NCBI GenBank assembly: GCA_964247055.1
Contig: OZ176052.1
Coordinates: 7,130,001-7,194,000 of the forward strand
Direction of reading: 5' to 3'
Length of the DNA stretch: 64,000 bases
Source: Paragordius varius
Taxonomy: Eukaryota > Nematomorpha
The translations under genes and the position numbers were made by a program. This document shows positions 58,437 through 64,000 of the stretch, in pieces. The notes under the pieces were generated by a model. The model had not been told where the DNA came from and ran no database searches. It saw only the letters and a program-made list of their open reading frames with translations. Within the stretch, counting starts at the first letter, position 1; each line of letters starts with the position of its first letter.

Positions 58437-60320
58437 ACGGCTAACGGGAAAAACCACTATACTATAATTTTTACCTTTTTTATGGGTATTTAAAGCCTTA
58501 ATTGAACTCGTGTTTTTTGAAAATTAGCTCCAAAACCACGCAATTTTTGTATGGCGTCTCAGTTTTAAACCGGTAGACCCCTACCCATAAATCTATATGG
58601 AAAAAGCGCAAAGTTAATTTCTTTGCCTTTATAGGGTAAATATTTGGAATAATCTTTCATACCATCGTCTGATGGGTTATTCGAAAAAATACCTCAACAC
58701 TAAATAATCGTTATATGATGCGTATTTTTAGGACATAAAGGCCCCAAATTAAAGGCTAATAAAAAAATGCCTAACCTTAATTTTTACCTAGTTACGGGTA
58801 ATATTTTAAGCTTTTAATGAGCTTATATAGCTTCATACATTTTCTGTAAATTAGCTCCAAAACAACGCAATTTCTGATAGTGGCGCAATTTTTGGGAGGG
58901 TCACCCCTTACCCGGGAAGCAGGTATCAAAAACGTTGGGCAAAATTTTGCCATTATATGAGCAATATCTGGAATGATTATGGATTCCATATGTTCTTTAA
59001 GTTCTTGGAAATATGGCTTCAAAACTAAAATATTGTTCTATGGCGACGCATTTTTCAGGGCGTAAAACTTTACTTAGCGACTCAATGAAATAACCCCCTA
59101 TACTAAAATATTTGTTTTTAAGAAGTAATAAATATTTTAGGCGCTTATTAAACTCACATAGCCTCATAGGTTTTCTGAAATTTGGCTCCAAAGGCATGCT
59201 GTATCGATATGGTGACGCAGTTTTGCGCGGGTAGCCCCCTAACCAGGGGCGAAACAAAAAAACGCTCGATTGAAATTTTTGCCTTAATTCGGTTAATACG
59301 GGAATCATGATTGATTTCATGTGCTCTTGGGATTTTTGAAAGATTGTCTTAAAACCAAAAATTCATTCTATGGTGGCGCATTTTTCAGGGCAAGGGCCTA
59401 ATTATGGGGTAATTTAAAAAAACCACTCTACTTAAATTTTTGCCTTTTTACGGGTAATATTTCACCCTTATTGAAATCATATGGCCTGAAAAATTTAAAA
59501 TTTTCCTCAAAAGTCTCGCTTTATCAATATGGTGGCGGAGTTGTAGGCGGGTCGCCCCCTACCCAGAGGCTAATATAAAAAAGATGTTTGATAAAATTTG
59601 CCTTTATAGGGGTACTTGGAATCATTATTCATTCCATATGTTCGTAATAGTTTTTGGAAGAATGGCAAACTAAATAATAGTTCAATGATAGTGCATTATT
59701 TAGAGCGTAAGAGGCCTAACTTACGGCTAATTTTAAAAACTGCTTGACTCAAATTTTTGCCTTTTTACGTGTAATATTTCTCCCTTATTAAAATGGACTG
59801 ATAAGTTTTCTGAAAATTAACTCCTAAATAACGCAATTTTGATAAAGTGGAGCAGTTTTAGGGGGGTAGCTAGGCTGATACAAAAAATGCTTGATTAAAT
59901 TTTTGCCTTTTTAGGGGGAATACCTGTAATCATGATTGACTCCATATGTCCTCATTAGTTTTTGGAAAAATTGCTTCAAAACTTAAAAACCATTTTATGG
60001 CGGCGCATTTTTCAGGGCGTGAAGGGCCTAATTAACGGCTAATTTTAGACCGCGCGACCTAAATTTTTTCCTTGTTACGAGTAATATTTTAACAGCTATT
60101 GAAATATGGCCTGATAAATTTTCTGAAATTTAGCCTCAAAGGCAAGCTATTTCGATATGATGGGGCAGTTTTTAGCGTCTATCTACTTACGCAGCAGCCA
60201 ATATAAAAGAAACGCACGACTAAAATTTTTGCCTTTTAACAGGGAATACCTGGAATCCTCATTAAATTTTGACGGTTTCATACATTGGGCGAAAAATAGA
60301 TTCAAAAAATTATTTTGTGG
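58437..60320. repeat. tandem array, about six units of 290-330 bp
   Basis: Six diverged units begin near 58437, 58759, 59080, 59408, 59727 and 60033. Each has two related halves of about 155 bp. The first contains TTTTTGCCTTTTTACGGGTA and GCTCCAAAACAACGCAATTT-type sequence. The second contains TTTTTGCCTTTTTAGGGGGA, GGAATCATGATTGATTCCAT and GGCGCATTTTTCAGGGCG. The array therefore looks like an alternating dimer. It ends where the Helitron-head homology starts. Confidence 0.8.
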
Positions 60321-60649
60321 ACTCGGGTAGAGTGGGTACAAAGAAACCCTAAATTAAAAAAGCGAGCCGTCGTTCGGCGCAAATGAAAATAAGTAAAAAA
60401 AAATCGTATTTGAAATCCAAGGATCCAACACGTTTTCCGGAAAATTGTCTCAAAGACACGATTTTTTTGGACTTCTGTAAGCCCGTTTTTTTACACGGGG
60501 TGGGCCCGAACTGGGTGCCTAATTCAAAAAAAGGGCGATGCTATTGTCGGGGCATTCATTAATGATTATATTTTTTTGACATTTAGATTTGAAGGTGTCT
60601 ACCGGTTTTCCGGAAACAGATCACAAAGCCAGCATTTTCCATTTTTATA
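60285..60649 (-). mobile_element. Helitron 5' head joined to the tandem array
   Basis: On the minus strand from 60649: TATAAAAATGGAAAATGCTG, the palindrome-like CCGGAAAACCGG, and about 350 bp similar to the first part of the Helitrons at 27363 and 45601, up to TTTTTCGCCC. The extreme TC end is lost and the 3' hairpin/CTAG end was not found past the array. Confidence 0.7.
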
Positions 60650-62344
60650 ATTATACCATTTGCACTTCAAGAGTGTCCTAGAACACTTCAAGTTGGTCCT
60701 TGAATTTTTTAAATTGGTCCTTTAACACTTCAAGTTGGTCTTTGATAAGGTGACCAGATTTTTTGAAGGGGGTCATTGGGGAGTATCAAAAATTTTTATA
60801 CAAAAATTTATTGTAATATTTATTTATTTTTAACACAAATACATTATAAATATAAAATTTCTAGAAAAAAATAATAAAGACGAAATCATCACAAAGTGCG
60901 CTGGGTGATGCAAGAAGCGGCACAAAAAATATTTTTAACAATTTAGCGAATAATCTTAATCAAAACATTACTGGCAGATACATAACGCTATTCAAACAGC
61001 TACTGATTTGTTACCCCTGGATGTGGAAAATATAGATGTTAAAATGCTTGGATATTGTAGAACTGTTGGTTAGCTCTTTTGCCAGCGATTGAAATATTTA
61101 TAAAAATGTGATCTCCTAGAATCCTATTTTTTATCACATAATGTCAAAATTCCAAGTCAAAAAAGGTTAGAAAATAATTTTATACGCAATATTATAAAGC
61201 ATCCAGAAAAGCAAGGCTCAATGAATAGCCAGAATATAAAAATGTTTTATACTAACAGACACGATTAGACAAGAGGGTGCACAATGACACTTTTTTAGTC
61301 TCATTATTAAATAAATATATTGAATGAAAACTTATATTATGGACTCTAGAAAAAAAATACGTAGGATAGAAATAGTTAAAATAATCATTTTTAATCTAAT
61401 TATGTTCCATACAATAATATTTTAATTGTAGAATTTGCATTATTTTTACCTAAACCACTGCTATTGAACGCGTTTTTCTACAGTAAATTGAGTAAGGACA
61501 CGGAATCATATTTAAAAGCCATTTTATGTGTTGAAATATAATTTGACAAATTATGAAGACTTATACAATATCTGCTAAAATTCATTCCCTCAAAATATTG
61601 TAGAAGTCTTCACAAGAATTTGTCAAATTATATTTGACAGATAAAACGGCCTTTAAAGTTTTAACATTTAAATTTGATTTTTCCGATGTCCACACCTGAT
61701 TTACTGTGGATGCGCTCAGTAGCAGCGTTGGTTCCAGGTAAAGATAGTGCGAATTCCACAATTTTTACAATATTATTGTATGTAATATAGTTGGCTTCAA
61801 AATGATGAAATATTGCCAACCATTTCTTTTCTACTGTATATTTTTCTTTTGTCCATTATTTAAGTTTTTCATTATTAATATATCTTTTAACTAATGATAC
61901 TTCAGAAAAAAGATCATTTTTTGAAAGATTACTTTTTGAGAATTTTTGGGAGCAGATATAATCAAATGATTTTTGAACATCGCACCAATTAAATTCTGAT
62001 TTTAATGTTATCCAATGAAAATGATCTCAATTTCATTGAATTGCGTCGTCCAGTCTTCCAAATAATCTTTGCAGTTTGTATAAAACATTTTTATATGGTA
62101 CAGGATATCTTGGCGATTCATTAAGCCTTGTTTAGATTATTTATTATATTGCGGATGGTTAATGGTATAAAATTATTTTCTAACCGTTCTTGACAGTGGA
62201 ATTTTAGGTTATTAACTTCATTGGCTACTTCAATTGACGAAATTTTGTCACCTTCTATAAACTTATTAACAATTTGAAAGAGAGAAGCTTGATTATGTAA
62301 GAATTCTAACCATATTTTTGAAGAATCACTTTCAAAAAACTTTT

Positions 62345-62551
62345 TTAAAGCTGTAGGACATTTGTCCTGTGATAAAAAAAGATTTTAAATACATTTTCGA
62401 TAGCTGGCATAAAAGCTAACCAACGAGTTTCACAATATCCAAGCATTTTTTGATATTGAACTTCTGCATTTTCACAGAATTCTTTAAGCGTTTCAACACG
62501 TACCGTGTATATATAAAAATAAGAATATATTTTGACAACTACATTTTCCAC
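62345..62551 (-). pseudogene. hAT transposase fragment, copy 2, middle part
   Basis: VETLKEFCENAEVQYQKMLG, then YCETRWLAFMPAIENVF. Better preserved here than in copy 1, and the basis for comparing the family with KIAA1586-like proteins. Confidence 0.8.
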
Positions 62552-62922
62552 ATCTAGGGGTAAAAAATCAGCAGCTGTTTGAATAGCGTTGTGTATTATA
62601 TGCGCTGCACACCCTACGCCAATAAGGTTTTGATAAAATCTGCTAATTTATGAAAAGTATTTTTTGCTCCCCTCCTTGCTTTTCCACCGAAGTTCGTATT
62701 GGTGTTGTCAGCGCAATATGCGATGATTTTGTCTTTTAAATTTATTTTTAGAATATGCATTATTGAAGTAAATATTATTTCGGAATTTTCACCGGGTAGA
62801 GAATTAAATCTAAAATTTTAATTTTTACTCCGGTTTCTGGAATCAAAATTTTATTAAAGTGGGAAATAATTTTGTTTCATGGTGATTTGATGCATCAGAG
62901 TATAGGGATAAGAAATTAATTT

Positions 62923-63246
62923 TCAGCACTTTTTGTATTTCAGAAAATGCATGTGGCGAAAGGACATTGCACACAATGGCTTCAGCCTTTGTACGGGCAC
63001 ATAAAATTTTTTTATGGGTCGAATAACCTGTGAGGTACAGTCCATAGATCTACAGGAATGATTGTGATTAACGGCGTGAAAAGATAACACGCCCTCAGCT
63101 AGTGCCAAATTCTTTTCTTCCTCTCCAAAAGCGATTTTTCGAAAAAAATCGCTCATTTTGTAAGATGATGCCGCCATATCTAAACATTTTTTATGTTTCT
63201 GTGTTTCCATTGTTCTAGGGTGAATTCCCCCTCGCATAAAAAACAT
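62923..63246 (-). pseudogene. hAT transposase fragment, copy 2, N-terminal part
   Basis: 107 codons with TMETQKHKKCLDMAASSYKM, LAEGVLSFHAVNHNHS, CRSMDCTSQVIR and LKPLCAMSFRHMHFLK. Confidence 0.75.
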
Positions 63247-63858
63247 TTATAATTGATTCATTCTTCGTTTTGATAAGGAAATTTTTCATTAATTAATCGT
63301 TGAATTTACAACCTCTTTTTGTGCTCATATTTATAAACTACTATGAGTATAATAAATATTATATTACCTTAATTTTCTGGAATAAACGTGCAAGGTACCG
63401 ATTTGTGTTATCAATTTGTCTTTTAAGCTACCGATTTGTGGTATTAACTTGGTTTTTTTATAATGATGACAGTAGTAGTAGGAAGCAAAGTGTATAATCA
63501 TATCATATAAATCCGAAAAAAATAAATATTTTTAATTTAAAAATAAAAAATTTTAATTTAAAATTTATATAGATTTTAAAGATATTTAATGATAAAAAAT
63601 TTAAACGGATAAAAAAATTTATTTGTATTAAAAAAATTTTTTTTTATATAATCGTGAAAAAGCGGGACATTTTAAAAACGTAGCGGGACGCGGGACAAAG
63701 TGTGAAAAAGCGGGACTGTCCCGCCAAAAGCGGGACGTCTGGTCACCTTAGTCTTTGAACACTTCAAGTTGGTCTTTGAACACCATAAGATGGTCCTTGA
63801 ACACTTCATGTTGGTTTTTATTTTAAATTTTGATTTAACCATAATTTTTGCATGTATA

Positions 63859-64000
63859 TACTGTCGGAAAATAATATCTAAACAATTTTTTTAGATAAAT
63901 ATGTTTTTGATTTAAAAATATTTTTTAAAAAACGATATTCTAATACAATGGCTTCGCCGGCCGCATTTTTAAGTCAAAAAGCACGGCGTTCCGCCTTCGA
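63859..64000. other. window end, possible start of another MITE
   Basis: CAATGGCTTCGCCGGCCGCA followed by TTTTTAAGTC resembles the subterminal part of the hAT-type MITEs at 40,569 and 40,861. Only a fragment lies in the window. Confidence 0.3.

Larger units (their letters stand above)
60746..63750. mobile_element. hAT transposon copy 2, inverted-duplicated interior
   Basis: 3,005 bp with TAAGGTGACCAGA termini and perfect 8-bp duplications GTCTTTGA (60738-60745 and 63751-63758). From about 61,596 to the right end it parallels copy 1 (transposase on the minus strand, e.g. YCETRWLAFMPAIENVFK at 62551-62345 and METQKHKKCLDMAASSYKMS within 63246-62923). From about 60,985 to 61,590 shortened transposase sequence is in the opposite orientation (for example KMLGYCRTVG and ERVFLQ-like parts on the plus strand). 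The coding frame is broken many times. Confidence 0.87.
60652..63858. mobile_element. foldback element, family D copy 2, split by hAT copy 2
   Basis: TACCATTTGCACTTCAAGAG with 21-bp units (TTAACACTTCAAGTTGGTCT) at 60652-60745, resuming after the hAT as GTCTTTGAACACTTCAAGTT and further units to about 63,858. The interior TTTTGATTTAACCATAATTT matches family D copy 1 complemented. The far inverted end is not present. Confidence 0.65.

Noticed and set aside
58792-59320. Two minus-strand frames in the tandem array
   Set aside because: They come from the repeat units, differ between units and show no conserved protein.
1-64000. Functional tRNA or rRNA genes
   Set aside because: None could be folded by eye; the TTCGAA motifs lack the rest of a cloverleaf.

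Overview
The window is A+T-rich nuclear DNA from an animal, roughly three quarters A+T by eye. The metazoan signs are a Cys-loop receptor exon, a SOCS-box protein, a lipid phosphate phosphatase and spliceosomal GT-AG introns throughout. Several introns in one gene are only 22-26 nt long while others run to kilobases. Tiny 5' introns of this kind are reported in some flatworms and a few other invertebrates, but I cannot fix the phylum from this sequence.

Layout, left to right. (1) 1-397 holds the last exon of a Cys-loop ligand-gated ion channel (+ strand). (2) 2.5-7.3 kb holds a four-exon gene on the + strand that I do not recognise; its long third intron carries MITEs and a hammerhead-ribozyme motif. 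(3) 7.8-38.5 kb is one large minus-strand gene of about 50 exons, the eIF2-kinase activator GCN1. Its introns carry hAT-type MITEs, a Helitron, foldback elements and two more hammerhead-bearing repeats. (4) 38.5-39.3 kb is a short divergent promoter interval. (5) 39.3-41.6 kb is a PLPP/wunen-type lipid phosphate phosphatase on the + strand. (6) 42.5-48.4 kb is transposon-rich: a decayed Ty3/Gypsy integrase fossil, a hAT element with a Helitron inside it, and a second, related non-autonomous hAT. (7) 48.4-53.7 kb is mostly empty, with two MITEs, one coding-like block and two tentative exons. (8) 53.8-57.8 kb is an ankyrin-repeat/SOCS-box gene on the + strand. (9) 58.4-63.9 kb is a nested repeat block: a roughly 310-330 bp tandem array joined to a Helitron head, then a foldback element split by a second hAT copy.

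The protein-coding genes share no evident pathway. GCN1 signals amino-acid starvation and stalled or colliding ribosomes through GCN2, PLPP dephosphorylates lipid phosphates at membranes, and the SOCS-box protein is probably a cullin-RING ubiquitin-ligase adaptor. GCN1 and PLPP may share a bidirectional promoter.

The most unusual material is in the repeats: three minus-strand hammerhead ribozyme motifs, a Helitron insertion dated by an empty site in a paralogous hAT copy, a hAT whose interior is an inverted duplication, foldback families with shared 21-bp subterminal repeats, and a Helitron-linked array with two alternating half-units.
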